Positions 27,541-41,000 of a stretch of 64,000 nt of DNA are shown here, piece after piece. The notes beneath the pieces were generated by a model that was given only the letters and a program-made list of their open reading frames with translations, ran no database searches and was not told where the DNA came from. The DNA comes from Lagopus muta (lineage: Eukaryota; Chordata; Aves; Galliformes; Phasianidae). Each line of letters begins with the position of its first letter. The first letter of the stretch is position 1. Position numbers and translations under genes: made by a program. The stretch lies in NCBI RefSeq assembly GCF_023343835.1, contig NC_064438.1, positions 21,224,077-21,288,076 on the forward strand, in the 5' to 3' direction.

Positions 27541-28339
27541 GAGTTGACTGCGGTCACTTTATCTTCCAATGGGAATCTGTCCCACAGAAGCTTTTCAGCC
27601 CTGGTCCCTGAGGATTCATGCAACTAAACCACAGTTCCTGTGAGAATCTTCTATGCTTGTCCACACACAGTCATAGCGCAAGTCTGTTAAATGCAGCTTC
27701 ATCTGGTCTGTTCTTCACCAACAGGCAGGGCAGCTGTGGGACATGAGCAGTAATGTTTTATCCTGAAGACATAAACAAATTCCAACGATTTCACAAGTAA
27801 ATTGTTTTTCCTTTGGAAAACCCACTGAAAATTGTGCAGAGGTCTGCAATGATGTCATTGTATGGAGTTTAGTGGACAGTGTATAGAAATGGAAGTCAAG
27901 TGCGCAGTAGTAGCAGTTCATTATCAAATAGCTCTGTAAAATTACCATAGGGCAATTGCCACTTGAACTGGTGCAAGAAGACTCAGGAGAAAGGAGAGAT
28001 TAAAATCCTGACTGATTGATTACATCATTTGAAATCCAGGAGGCATGCACTGCACAGCCTGTTAGAAGCTATGTTGCCACTCATGGATATGCATTTCAAG
28101 TTTTTGAGTTTCTAGAGATGCATTTCTTTAGATATCTCCATTTTAACAGACCAACAGCTGCCTGATTAACATTGAAAAATAATTTCAGTATCTCCTAGAT
28201 TTGTATCAACTTCAGCTCTTTATTCATTTTCTTTCCATATTAACAGTAAAGACTCGCAGTAACTTGTTTTAAAGTTCAGTTACAAATATGTATAGGTGTG
28301 TAAGGTGGAAGCTAGAGAGTGGAAGATGGAAATGGTTGT

Positions 28340-28474
28340 AAGGAGAGAATTTAGGCACTCGGGGACATGGCTGTGGCAGAGAGGGACACGATTAGTGGGC
28401 ATGGTGGGATTGGGCTCACTGTCGGACCAGATGGCCTCAGAGGTCTTTTCTTAGCTCCACTACACAATTCTGTG
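28340..28474 (+). mobile_element. CR1 3' end, sense, next to API5 promoter
   Basis: GTGGGCATGGTGGGATTGGG, TCGGACCAGATGGCCTCAGA, GGTCTTTTCTTAGCTCCACTA and a terminal ATTCTGTG give the CR1 3' order. It ends about 165 bp before the CpG island. Confidence 0.85.
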
Positions 28475-28802
28475 TATAACACTGCAGTAATGATGCAAAG
28501 CAATAGGAAAGTAGATGAAGAAAAAAAAAGAGAGAAGAAAAAAAGTGATGCATAGAATGAGGAAGACAGCAACAGAATAAGCCCAGAGGACAGTTCTTCT
28601 AAAGTGGCTCTGAATACCCTTTCCCCTTCTGAAGCCTGTCGGAGCAGCCTTGGCGCCCCTTCTGGAATCGGTGCGATTTGTCGGGTGCTGGTGATTTATA
28701 AACGCAGCCAACGCTGCACCGGGCCCATTTCGTTTCCTTTAACCGCCGAACGCCCACAGGTTTCGCACAGCAGGGCAGGCGGTCCGCCGGCAGCCGCGCA
28801 GC

Positions 28803-28817
28803 CCTGCAGGGGGCGCC
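28803..28817 (+). promoter_or_regulatory. CTCF-like motif in API5 island
   Basis: CCTGCAGGGGGCGCC differs at two positions from the strong vertebrate CTCF core CCAGCAGGGGGCGCT. It lies about 160 bp upstream of the API5 start codon. Occupancy is not shown by sequence. Confidence 0.5.
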
Positions 28818-28978
28818 ATGCGAGCACCGCTCCCGCCGCGCCGCGGCCGCTCTGGGACTTCCGCCTCGTTGGTGCTGACGGCGGCGGCCTGCGCGGAGCG
28901 GCGGCGGCCCGAGCGGCGGCGGTGGCGTCAGCGGCGGCCTCGGTTGCAGCGACGGCTCTGCCCCTTCCCCGCCGTGCC

Positions 28979-29047
28979 ATGCCCACCGTTGAGGAGCTTT
29001 ACCGCAACTACGGCATCCTAGCGGACGCCACAGAGACGGCGGGCCAG
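28979..29047 (+). CDS. API5: API5 coding exon 1
   Basis: Residues 1-23, beginning MPTVEELYRNYGILADATE, inside a CpG island. The donor is CAG|GTGCGG, phase 0. The exon also lies inside a longer open frame (28604-29293), but only these 69 nt match the family, and the upstream frame is 5' UTR and promoter. Confidence 0.96.
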
Positions 29048-32000
29048 GTGCGGCGCGGCTGCGGCCTGCAAGGCCTCGGCAGGCCTGGGGCTCGAGTGGT
29101 GCGGCGGGGAGCTCTGGGCTGGGCGGGCCGGGCTGCCGGCGGGGCGACGCTGCAATGGGGGCTGCTTCCGTGCTGGTTGTGTGCGGGTTTCCACGGCTCG
29201 GGGCAGGTTGTGAAACGACCCTTACGGCTGCGATCCCGCGGGGTGGGGGGGAAGGGAGTGGAGCAGCTCCTGCGGTGGATGCCCTTCGCTTAGATGCGGC
29301 TATTTAGGAGTCAGTAACAAGAAGCGGGCTGCTCGTGGCGTGGGGACGCAGAGTTTCTCCTACCGGGTTCCGGCCTTTAGGAGGGTTTCGGTAGCCCTGC
29401 TGGTGTGGTGCGGTGCTGTTATAGCACGCGTAAGTAGTGGATAACACTGCGTACCTAACAGTGGATTGTAAGTATGTACTACGACACGATGTTATTTGGG
29501 CAGTCCTTTAAGGTTTTGTAGTTTGTTTTTAAAGTTAGTTTAAGCTCCAGTCTGTTTACTTTGCTTGTGTAACTGTGCCCCAGCGAAACAAAGTTGCAGG
29601 CAGGTCAATAAAAATATGAGTTCAGAGTGTTGAAAATATGGAGCTAAAATGTTGGGAGCTATGAGGAGAGAAAATAAGTAGATGCCATAAGTATGCTGTT
29701 TTCACGTGTGTAGTCACTCATCATTTTTACAGTTGTGGGTAGCTCTTGTAAGACAGGAATGGCTGCATGAGGTAGAACAAACTCCAGAATGGCTACAATT
29801 GTTGCCTGTAGCAGGGATCGGTACCCCCGGAGCTGCCAGAACCTCTCAGTGTCAGAAGAGGGTGATGGAGAATGATGGATCCTGGTGCATTTTCCACTTA
29901 CAAGTTTCCAGAGCCTCTTTGTGATTAGTGTATTGTGCTGGGTTGATCTTCCCTAGTTTTTTCTGACACTTTTTTTAACTGATTGTATTTCTGGCATGAA
30001 AATGTTCTGTGACAAAATGTTCCATTGCTTTGTGAAGCAATTACCTTCTTTAAACTTCTCATTTCATAATCACAATGTCTCTTATTTCTGGATTCTGAGA
30101 AGCAGTGAGTAATTGTTCTTTATTCATCATTTTTATCCCTCTCCATTATCCCTTAATATCCCTGTGAATGTGATGTCTCACATTCTTTGACTATAAAAAA
30201 AACTCATAGTCACGCTATCTCAAAAAGGAAAGTTTGAACATGAGGAAAAGAGCCAGGAGACCACTAGAAATATAACATTGAATGGAATAATTTAAAGCAC
30301 CAGAAGTATTCGGCTTCTAAAAGTATTTCAGTTGTGAAAAGAACTGATAGGATGAGTCTGCGTCACAAGTAGAAAGAAGGTGAGAACGTCAAAAGGAAAA
30401 AAACAACTATCCAGAAGTGGTTTAAAATAAAGAAGACAACGCGCTTTTCCATAACACTTTGTTAAACTTGTCATGAGGTGTTACAAAGTATTAATCAGTT
30501 CAAGAGCTGATTAAGAGAAATCAATGGATGAGTGGTCAGAAGCTCAAACATTCTTGTGTTAGTGATTGGGAGGAAATGTGCAAAAGTGCACAATTACTAT
30601 TTCTGCAGTTAGCTGCTCTTTCTTGGGCATTGATTGCTGCTAGATGGGTGGTAAGACAAACTTCTGCCTCCACTGAGTATTAGGAGTAATTAGCATGCAG
30701 TAATAGAAATTCCTGGAACACAGGCTACTCTATTTCATTTGCTTTCTGGATGGTTTTTAAGTATATGTGAAGTTTAAGCAGTTTGTTTCACAAAAAGTCA
30801 TTATTTGCATGCAGCCTTTGAATTTGTAACCGTAACAATCTGTATTTGATCATTAGTTTGCACTGGCTCGTTTGTGCACATGCTGTGCTGCACAACTGGG
30901 GGGCAGGTCAGATGGGGGTGTGGGTCAGCTGGAAAACAAATCTGCCTTGGTAGTTTTCCTTCCACATCAGTGTCTCAGTCTGGTTCAGAATCTGGCACAG
31001 ATGGGTGTCGAATGGAATAAGAAGTGTTCAAGCAGCATTGGTCCTGACTATTAAAATACAGCTTGCTATAAAGGGAGTAAAAGTAGCATACTGCTTTGTA
31101 AATTAGTATCTCTACTTGCTGCAGGTGAACTTTTATATGGAGTGGGGTGATGATATGTGTGACTCTAAGAAACTCAGAGCAGATAAAGGAAAGTGTCCTG
31201 TACTGTTGATGTTGCTCTTCAAAGTGGGATACACTGCCTAAATGTTTCTTTCACAACCATTAAGAAAATTAATGATAGAAGATGATGATTTCTGCTAGCA
31301 TCCTAGTGATAGTAACTTTTATTTCTAGCAGAAGGTCTCCCTGCCCACGGCAGGGATAGAACTGGGTGATCTTTAAGGTCTCTCCCAAAGAAAACCATTC
31401 TGTGAATAGCTAACCATAACAAAGGCTTGAATTTATTGTGAAGGTTCGGTCCTACAAGCATGTCAGAAATGCCTGTGTGGTTTGGTTGGAAGAACTGGAT
31501 GGAGACTTTTCCACACTGTTGCTTAAGTGCCGTTTTTTCCTCAGTATTTCAACTGCAGGTTTATTTATTTATTGCATCCAATCCTTGCTATCAGATTTTT
31601 CAAAACTCTCATACATCAATTCAGCCATTCAAATAGATGCCAGAGATGCTTGAGAGCAGTAAATCATAGAAGTCACTCATGATTTGTTGCAGTTGTACAG
31701 TTGTTGGGAGAGGTAACCTCTGCATAAGAGAGCAGACAAAAGACAGAAACTTGTCGGAAAAATAATGCTTAAATTCAGTGAAGAAATTGATAATGTAATT
31801 CCTTTAGTCTGCACTAATCTAATGACAAGTGGCATGTAAGAGCTGTTAGCCTTAGGGCAAAGAGTTTTTGAACAGTAAGCACTTGAACAGGTACTGGAAC
31901 CAGAAGAACAGTACAGTCAATAGGGACAAATTTTATTGGATCAGTGAGATGAGATTGCTCTAAGAGAGAAATGCACTTCTTTGTATGAGGCTTGTATAAT

Positions 32001-35000
32001 TCAGTTCATTTTAATAGGTGCAATAGAAGAGGAAAGAGAAAATTCTTTCATTTCTTAAGAATACACCAAATTTTTTTCTATTTGCATGTTCTGTTTTTTT
32101 CCTCTTCCAGCACAAGGATGCCTACCAGGTGATCTTGGATGGTGTGAAAGGAGGCGCCAAGGAGAAGCGACTTGCAGCCCAGTTTATTCCCAAATTCTTC
32201 AAGCATTTTCCTGAATTAGCTGACTCAGCTATCAATGCCCAGTTGGACCTCTGTGAGGATGAAGATGTTTCTGTAAGAATGGGGACCAGAAACTTCTATC
32301 CAGTTGCTATGATGATTTATATTTTGTTCTCATTTTCCTTTCTTTTTAGTTTCTTAGCCTATGTCTAGGAGGGGAGGGTTGGCCTCTGGAAGCCTTAAAC
32401 ACATAGTAGTATTCCTGCAATAGAAAAATCTATTGTGTGATGGTATGGGAAGATAAATCATTTTTTCTTTGTCTTTTCACTCCCATCATTGATCAACAGA
32501 ATAATTCTGTAGAAAGAAGCTTAGATATGGTTTCTTTGAATATCTATTGCATTTCTCCTTTCAAAGCACTTTGTGGTAATGGACTCCAATAAATCTTGCT
32601 GGAAGGCAAGAAAATTTCCTTTACACCCGAGAACCATAAGGTTGTGATCTGGCTTCATGCAGAAGTCTTGAGATGCTTTGTGCTGCTTCTTGTTTTGAAA
32701 TAAGCTGGATCTTAAAAGATGTAAGCAGATGATTGAAGGAGTTTTGGCAATGCTGGGAAAAAACATCATTTCTCTGCCATATGCACACCTGTAACAGTGT
32801 CCTTTCCATTAGCAAATAAGACTCCATAATAACTCATATTCCAGCCCTTTGTTGTGTTTGTTACTTAAACTGTTGATCAGATTAATTATTCTGTGAATGT
32901 AGTTGCTGGTCAAATTGTCTTTTCTCCAGTTCTGCTTGAATCTAAGAAAAATTTATTTTTTTCATCTTCCAAAGCATGTCTTAATAGTTTCATAGCAAAG
33001 AGAATGGTTGGACTGTCATTGGAGTCTGACAGTTGAGCATCACTGTGAGAATATGATGCTCCTGCTTAGAGGATATGTGGTCGTTTCCTCAAATTTGGCT
33101 GATTTTTTCCGCCAAGCTTGATATGGGAGTTAAAATGCCCAAGTTCTTTTGTACTCTTTAATCTTTCTTTTTGTGTTACTTTTCCACAATTTTCCATTAC
33201 TTTTTCTTTTGATGGTGCAAATTCCACAGATCCGGCGCCAGGCCATTAAGGAGCTGCCTCAGTTTGCCACCGGAGATAATCTTCCCCGGGTAGCAGACAT
33301 ACTGACCCAGCTTCTGCAGTCAGGTAGGAGATGCACACCTGGAAACGTATGCAGTTTGTTCTGTTTTCTGTTGATTATTTTGCTGCAGAGCAGCCTGTCC
33401 CAGTGGCACCCACACCCAGCTGTTGCTCCTCTTCCCCTCTTTTGTTTACTCTCCCCTTATGTTGTTACTACTGTGAATTATTTTGTGAATTTTTTGTGAA
33501 CTATTATTGTGAATCTTTTTTTGCCTTGAACCTTTTTCATTCAAGTTCTTTTAAAGCAGGAGAGGAAGATAAATCTGCAGTTACAGACTGCACTAAATTA
33601 TCTTCTGAGCAAGAGCTATTGGATTTCTAATCCAGAAACCTTAACAAAAAGATGGAATGCATTTTTTATACAAAATATCTAATTTGGAATTTCATATACG
33701 ATGTTTTTTTAATAATTCAGTAGGTTTATGGAGTGCTAAATATTAGATGTTCAAAACTGTATTAAAAATGCATGCTTGAGTCTCTACAGTATTGCGTCTC
33801 AGAAGAGAAATATTTTTAAGGGACATGGGCATATCTTAGTTTAGGGAAAATTGTTTCTTCCATTGCGAAATTCCATAGATTAAAAAGAAGGTATTGTTTC
33901 TTTTGCCTGAATTTAAAGAAGGCGAGCTTATTCAACTGCTCCTTAAAATTATCAAACTTGCTGCGTTAAAACTTTCAAGTTTTCAAGCCTGCCACATTTG
34001 TAATGTTCAAGTTTTGGGGGGCAAGGGAATGAGGATGAGATCTTCATCTTTCACAACCATGACTATTTCCACAGTCTAATAGCAGTTAAAATACAAGTTA
34101 CATTATTTATAATGCTGGTGATAGAACCCTTCTTGTTTGACATCAGAAATCTTTCTGCATTTATGTTTGCTTTTCAAGGATATGAATGTGATTTTTTTCT
34201 CTCTTCAGATGATTCTGCAGAATTCAATTTGGTGAACAATGCTTTGCTCAGTATATTTAAGATGGATGCTAAAGGTAAAGGACACATTTTTCTGTAAATG
34301 TATTTGTTTAATACTTTCTACTACCTAATGCAGTGAGAGCTGGACCAAAATTTGTGCTGTTTTAGTGCAGTGCAAAAGATGGAGATGTATTCATTACTTT
34401 GTTTTGCAAACAGTACTGGAATTTGTAATAGCTGTGGATCTGAATTATACAGATTAACAAAAGAATCGTATCTCTTATGTCAAACTATGAAAACTGTTTT
34501 GTAAATGTTTTATGGGGTCTTAAAGGAAACTACTGTCTTCTGTATGGGTGGCTCAGCTGCTAAGTTTTGAAATAATTGGTGTTTCCTGATTCATTCTCCT
34601 TTCAGGGACTTTGGGAGGCTTATTCAGTCAAATTCTTCAAGGGGAGGATATTGTGAGAGAAAGAGCCATCAAATTCCTCTCTACAAAACTGAAAACCCTT
34701 CCTGAAGAGGTGCTGAATAAGGAGGTAGAAGAGTTCATATTAGCTGAATCAAAGAAGGTGAGCATCTTATGCTACAAGTTTAGATATTACTAAACTATCA
34801 CTGGCAATGTTTTCAGGTCTGTTACTTAAAACCAGTCACAGTAAAGGCTTAGTAAAAAGTGTAGCTTGTGATCTTGATCACATGCTTTTAAGAATTGGTG
34901 TACTGCTGATAGGTACCACCTCTCTCCATTCCTTTACACTGAAAAAGGCTAGTTTCCTTAAGCTCTTCTCTTAGGGCACGTGTTCCAGACACTGTTTGTG

Positions 35001-38000
35001 TAGGTGGCTGGACTTCTGAAGCTTATCAACAGTTTTCTTGTGGTGAAGGACCCCCTGCTAGGAGCAGTATTCCAGAATCCTCGATCCCCTTGCTTTCTTT
35101 GGCATACTGGTTATGCTTTTGGCCCAGGATATTGTTCACTACTCAAAGAATGCTCTAATTCGTGCAACCTCCTGTCCCCAGGTTCCATAGTACATTTGCA
35201 GCAGAGCAGTTCCTCAGGCACTTGGTTCCCAGAATGTGTGAGCACAGGGCAGGGAGTTTTTCCCAGATGTAGGACTTGGTATTTGTCCTTGTTAAATTTC
35301 ATGAGATTCCAATGTGCTGCCTAAGCTGAGAAAATAAAAATGTATTAATACAATGGATACTAAATTGATAGTCATTTAACATTTGTTCTGCCTGAAACAT
35401 AGTTTTATAGGTAGGAAATGTGTCATAAAGTTAGTGTTCAAAAAAAACATGACTTGTGTGCAGGTTGATGGCGGTTACTTTGTCTCAGAGATTTGTACAA
35501 TTACACTGTGTTTTTCTGTGTTCCTTTAAACTTCCTTCTAAATAAATAGGGGATGACTTAAATGTTAGGTTGCTGCGTGCTTTATCATTTTAAATCAAGT
35601 AGTTTTGGCCTGGAGGTTTGCGAATGGCTACAATGGAAATATGTTTTCTGGTGTTTTATTAAGGTACTGGAAGATGTGACAGGTGAAGAATTTGTTCTGT
35701 TCATGAAAATATTGTCTGGATTAAAAAGCTTACAGACAGTAAGTGGAAGGCAGCAACTAGTGGAGCTGGTAGCCGAACAAGCTGACCTGGAACAAACATT
35801 CAATCCGGCAGATCCAGATTGTGTGGACAGACTTCTGCAGTGTACTCGACAGGCAGTGCCACTCTTCTCAGTATGTATTTATTTCTTTCATATGAGAAGT
35901 AATGTGGAAAGTTGATAGCCATAGTTCATCTTCAATATTCTGAGTGATTACATTAGAATGAAAACATACCAATACTTCTCTGCCTTTCGCGTGTTAGAAT
36001 GTTGACAGGCAGCCTTTAAGCCCACGAATTTTGTTTGAGCTTTTGTGTATTCAGATGTTTTCTTTCAAATTTAGATGTTACAGCCAATTATGACAAGACT
36101 CTCACACTAGGTTTGTATATGTGTTTGATCGATTCAGGTCTGATGCCAGGCAACTGCAGCATGCATTGTCCTTCTACCATGTTATAGGCACTCTTTTTAG
36201 CCCTTGTTGCAGAATGCCTTGAAGTTTAAGCTACCTTAGAAGGGTCTTTGCATTTCAGAGTTAAAGATAAGTTTAATAAAGCTTTAAGGTATATCTGTGT
36301 GGTAGGCATTTACAAGGCTGGCATAGTGATGGGGGGGAGTTTTTAATTCATTCAAAAGAGTCATCTGAAGCCTGTGTTGTTTTCTGCAGAAGAACGTTCA
36401 TTCCACAAAATTTGTTACTTACTTCTGTGAGCACGTGCTTCCAAACCTCAGTGCTTTGACTACTCCAGTGGAGGGTCTTGATATCCAGTTAGAGGTAAGA
36501 CAAGGTTACAGTGTCTTTGAAATCCTGAGAAGTATGCATCTGTACTGTTGGAAACCTAGCTACACTAGGAAAATAATGTTTGCTGTATTGAAGCACAGCT
36601 GAGCATTGACTTTTAAAGCACGTTATTTGTCCAAGCTATTGAGACAAGGCTAGAATATAAATAGATCGGTGTAATCATCTTTATATTGCTGTCAATTTTT
36701 TTTAAGCATGTAGCATTTACGGAAATTATTGTTGCATAGCTTGTGTTAATTTAGTCTCCTAAGGGAGTGGCTTAATGTCAGTAATTTTGCTTACATTAAT
36801 CAGTGTTGCAGTTGCACTTAAATCGTTATGAATCTCCATGTAAAGGTGAGCTATGCATGAGAGAACAAGGTTTTTGTTTGCAGAAAAGTGTTAGTGTTGC
36901 TTGCTGAGACTGGACAGCAATACCTGTGTTTCTGTTTGGGGATGTGAGCAGACTGGGCATATTCCCACTTAAATTCTTTCCTGAGACCAGGAGTTTGATT
37001 TCATTATTATTTTTTTTTTAATCTGTAGTAGCTGGCTTCTACTGCACCAACAATAATTACACGATGATTTCCTTTGGTCTGAAAGTTCAATTTCCTTTCC
37101 TCTCTATTAACACATAAAAAACAACTATCTTTATGTGTAGGTCTTGAAGCTTCTTGCTGAAATGAGTTCATTTTGTGGAGATATGGAAAAGCTGGAATCA
37201 AATTTGAAGAAACTATTTGATAAATTGCTGGTAAGACTAATTCAACTTTTTACTAGTGTAAAACACTAAAATAAACACTTTTCATCACAACAAGTTATGC
37301 TAATCCATTAATCTGTTTATCCTTTTCAAAAGTGGCTGTATCACAGGTAACGTTCTCCATAATACAAGCACAAACGACATTTGCTATTCAGAGCCCTTCT
37401 GAAAATAAAGCAAGGCATGTTGGTCTTAATCCAGCATACTTGCAGGAAAAGGGGAAAAAAAAAACATAGCAATGAGAGACTCATGTTGAATCTCATTAAA
37501 TGCTATATCTGCACTGCTAGTGTTAAACAAATTCTGCAATATTTCAGAAACATTGATGCAGTTTGTTATTGCTTTCTGTAGTAGAAGTGCTACCACAGTA
37601 TCTCCTATGACTCAGAGATGTCAGTGAACATGAGTGTAGGCTAACTGCATGAACCAGGACTTGTGGAGCAGCTCCACGCAATAGTGTGAGGATGGGAAAT
37701 TCTTCTTACATTGTCAGCAAAAATGAAGCCTCCAGTTCCTCATTATATGTGCCTCATATATTTGTTTCTCCTTTCTGTTCATTAGGAGTATATGCCACTT
37801 CCTCCAGAGGAAGCGGAGAATGGGGAAAATGCTGGTGGTGAAGAGCCCAAGTTGCAGTTCAGTTATGTTGAGTGTCTCTTGTATAGCTTCCATCAGCTGG
37901 GTCGTAAACTTCCAGACTTCCTCACAGCCAAGCTGAATGCAGAGAAATTGAAAGACTTTAAAATCAGGTAATTGTTTAGGGGCAGGTCTTGGAATTCTGT

Positions 38001-41000
38001 TAAGAGGTGCTACTGTAAGGATTTTTCTTCATGGAAAAATGTTTAGAACTTCATTTTGCTTACACATTTTAAAGGAATATGTAAAATTAACCACTTGCTT
38101 TTCAACTTTCTAGGCTACAGTATTTTGCTCGAGGGCTGCAGGTGTATATTCGGCAGCTTCGTCTAGCACTCCAAGGTAAAACAGGAGAAGCCTTGAAAAC
38201 AGAGGAGGTAAGTGTTGTGGAAATAGTGACTGTATAGTTGAGTGTACAGAAATAACCACTGGTGCATAATGATAGGCTGCCACCTGTTGTAAGCATGCAA
38301 ATAGGTGAAGGGAGCATGCTACTAATATCTATCGGTGCTTTCTCTTTACACTTATTTGTGTTACCTATGTTTTAGATGATTGATATAAGCTCAGCTTGTC
38401 CACTAATCTTATTTCAAAGATGTGGTTTTATTTTATTTTTTGCATGTGAGATTATGGTTCATTATTAAAATTCAGGTACCAACTACTAAACTTCATATTT
38501 CTGGATCCTCTCAGATATGAAATAACGAAAAAGGCTACAGGTTATATAATTTAAATAAACTGAAAATGTTGCTTGGCACTGAGGACACTGCCTTCAACTT
38601 GGTGTGAGTTCTGCAGGTTGGCCAGTTTCAAAATAATCTAGAAGGCTTTGAATAATACTGAAGCTCTACTGGGGCTGCAGTTGTGGTAATGGTTCAGTAC
38701 CCGATTGGGTTATTGTTTATCTTGCATGATTTCCTGAGCATTATTTTAAAGTGGATCCTGTGGTGTAACTGCAGTCTAACAACAGAAGAATGCACTTGGA
38801 GGAAGGGAGTGGGAATTACACTGGAGCATAACAAGGAACTGGCTGTTGCAGAGCTGCTGGAAGCCTAAAAAACTGTAACCTTGAGAATGTGCACACACCT
38901 TTCACTGCTGCTACAGCAGTTCACTGAATAGCAACTGGTATAATTTTAAGCTACTGAAACAGCAAGTATTCAGTGGTAATTTTTAATTTTTTTTTTTTTT
39001 TAACAGAACAAGATCAAAGTGGTTGCTTTGAAAATAACCAATAATATTAATGTTTTAATCAAGGTAAGTCTTAACATTATGAGCAAATAAGAAGTAGAGT
39101 AAGCTATGGAGAAAAAAGGGAATAATTTGAAACAAATTGTATCATGTTAAGTTAGTCTTTGCTAGTGTGCTGCCTACTCTTCCATTTCTGAAGAGACGTG
39201 GATCTGCTGCTTCTGCTCCTTTGCCACTGTTTGGAAAGGGTATGTATTGAGGCTCTTTTTAGTGGCAGCAGTTGCCAGCAGGAGTAGATAACCTTGTTTT
39301 AAGGGAGTGTGGATTACAGCCTTCTGAGCCTTCTTTTCTTCTCATTCCTGCTGTGCTAGAGACAGGTAAGGAATAGTTCAAAGAATTGCAAAGAGATGTA
39401 AAGGAAGGAAGAGGCCAAGTAAACTGCCATTTAGAGCTGTTTTCTGCAGTCTGGAAGAGATGGGCTGAAGAAATATACTTTCATCCACAGACCTTGGGAA
39501 CATTCTTATTTCTTTGAACAACATTTTTAAAACCACTAATTTCACAAGCTGCCTTTCTTCATATCCCATCCCTCATCTTTCCCATGCTATCAAGAAACTT
39601 CTTTTAACCTTCACAACAGGAATATCAGATGTGCCTGCAGGAGCCATTTAGTTCTTTAAAAGATAGAGGGTGTTTTTTGTTTTTTGTTTTTTTTTTCTTG
39701 CATAGGTAGAGAAATTAAGTGTATTTTTGCAGTATTAGGTGTTATTCTGGTTAATTCAAATCTCTTTTGAATTTCCTACTAAAGGATATGGAACTAAAAT
39801 AGTTAGCTTCTGTTCCCTTTTCTGCCACACAATTGTAAAGGTTTGGGTTTTAAAACTCTTCAAAGGCATATGCTTTTCTGGAGCTTCAATGGGCAACTAA
39901 AACTTTGAGTGCAATGGATGTGGATTTGACTGCAGAATGAATTCTCCAATTTTGTCTCCACAGGATCTCTTCCACATTCCTCCTTCTTACAAAAGTACAG
40001 TCACACTGTCCTGGAAACCAGTACAGAAGGCAGATGCAAAGTAAGAGGTTTTTCATTAACAGCAATGATGAAAAAAATGTTGTTAACTTCTGCTGTTCAC
40101 AAAACACAGATTCCAAGTGTGCATTTATATAATGTACACAGCACGAGTTAAAAGTTTCACAACCAAAATTGAAACCCACCCTGAAAGGACTTAAGGCTGT
40201 GATAAAATAGTCTTGATTTAGGGATATGATAGACTGAATCAACTAGAGACTAGTCTACTTGCTCTTCAGAATTATTGTTCAGGACATCTTCAGTAGTTAC
40301 TGCTAGTTTACAGTTGTTAATCTTTGAAGCTGAATAGTCATTCCTGTACTTGTCACCACAGGGGTAAAATGATCTGTTTTTGTTTTCTTCTGTCAGTCAA
40401 AAAAGAACAAGTGAAGATACAACCTCAAGTTCACCTCCAAAGAAAGCTTCGGCAGGACCAAAAAGGGATGCCAGGCAGATATATAATCCTCCCAGTGGAA
40501 AATACAGTAGTAACCTGGGCAGTTTTTCGTACGGTGAGTTAGGCAGCTTGCAAAAGCTTTGTCCAGTTACAGTTGTGCCTTTTGGGGTGGGGGGAAAGGG
40601 CAAATTAAGCACGTTCTTAGAAGCTCACATTGTACTGTCACCAATTTTTGTGTGTAATGACCTTTTTCTAATTGCTGATCAATTAGTGTTTGAATACTAT
40701 CAGCCTATATAGACTGTAATGTGACTTGCCAAGTTAGTTTTAGTAGTGTTTAAATACATAAGCTTTTTAAGGTAACTGTTTCCAGTGCTTTATCTCATGA
40801 TTGAGAATGTACCCTGGATTTCCAAGTGGCAGATCAGTTTCTGCAAGTGACCCCTGCCTGTCTTATGACTTGACCTGTGTTCAATTTATCTTATTGCTAA
40901 CGCTGCAGCCCTTTTCCGAAGCTTTTAGGATTTGTCAGATGTACAGTGCATGCTCCCAGTGTCAGAGTCAATCTGTCTTTCTGAAAGTTTTTGTGGGTTA

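Larger units (their letters stand above)
28640..29330 (+). promoter_or_regulatory. API5: CpG island and presumed API5 promoter
   Basis: CpG-dense DNA in an otherwise AT-rich area begins just after a CR1 tail and continues about 280 bp into intron 1. It contains a TATA-like TTTATAAA at 28695-28702, a CTCF-like motif at 28803-28817, and a GGCGTCAGC motif at 28924-28932, half of a CRE-like site, about 50 bp before the start codon. The transcription start cannot be placed from sequence. A broad CpG-type promoter fits a housekeeping gene. Confidence 0.8.

Noticed and set aside
28604-29293. 229-codon open frame over API5 exon 1
   Set aside because: Only residues encoded by 28979-29047 match API5. 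The rest is GC-rich 5' UTR, promoter and intron, which stays open because stop codons are rare in CpG islands.
40534-40712. Read-through of the API5 exon 13 donor as an alternative C-terminus
   Set aside because: The donor TACG|GTGAGT is strong and the joined exon 14 gives the conserved Arg-Gly tail; the read-through is an ordinary intron.
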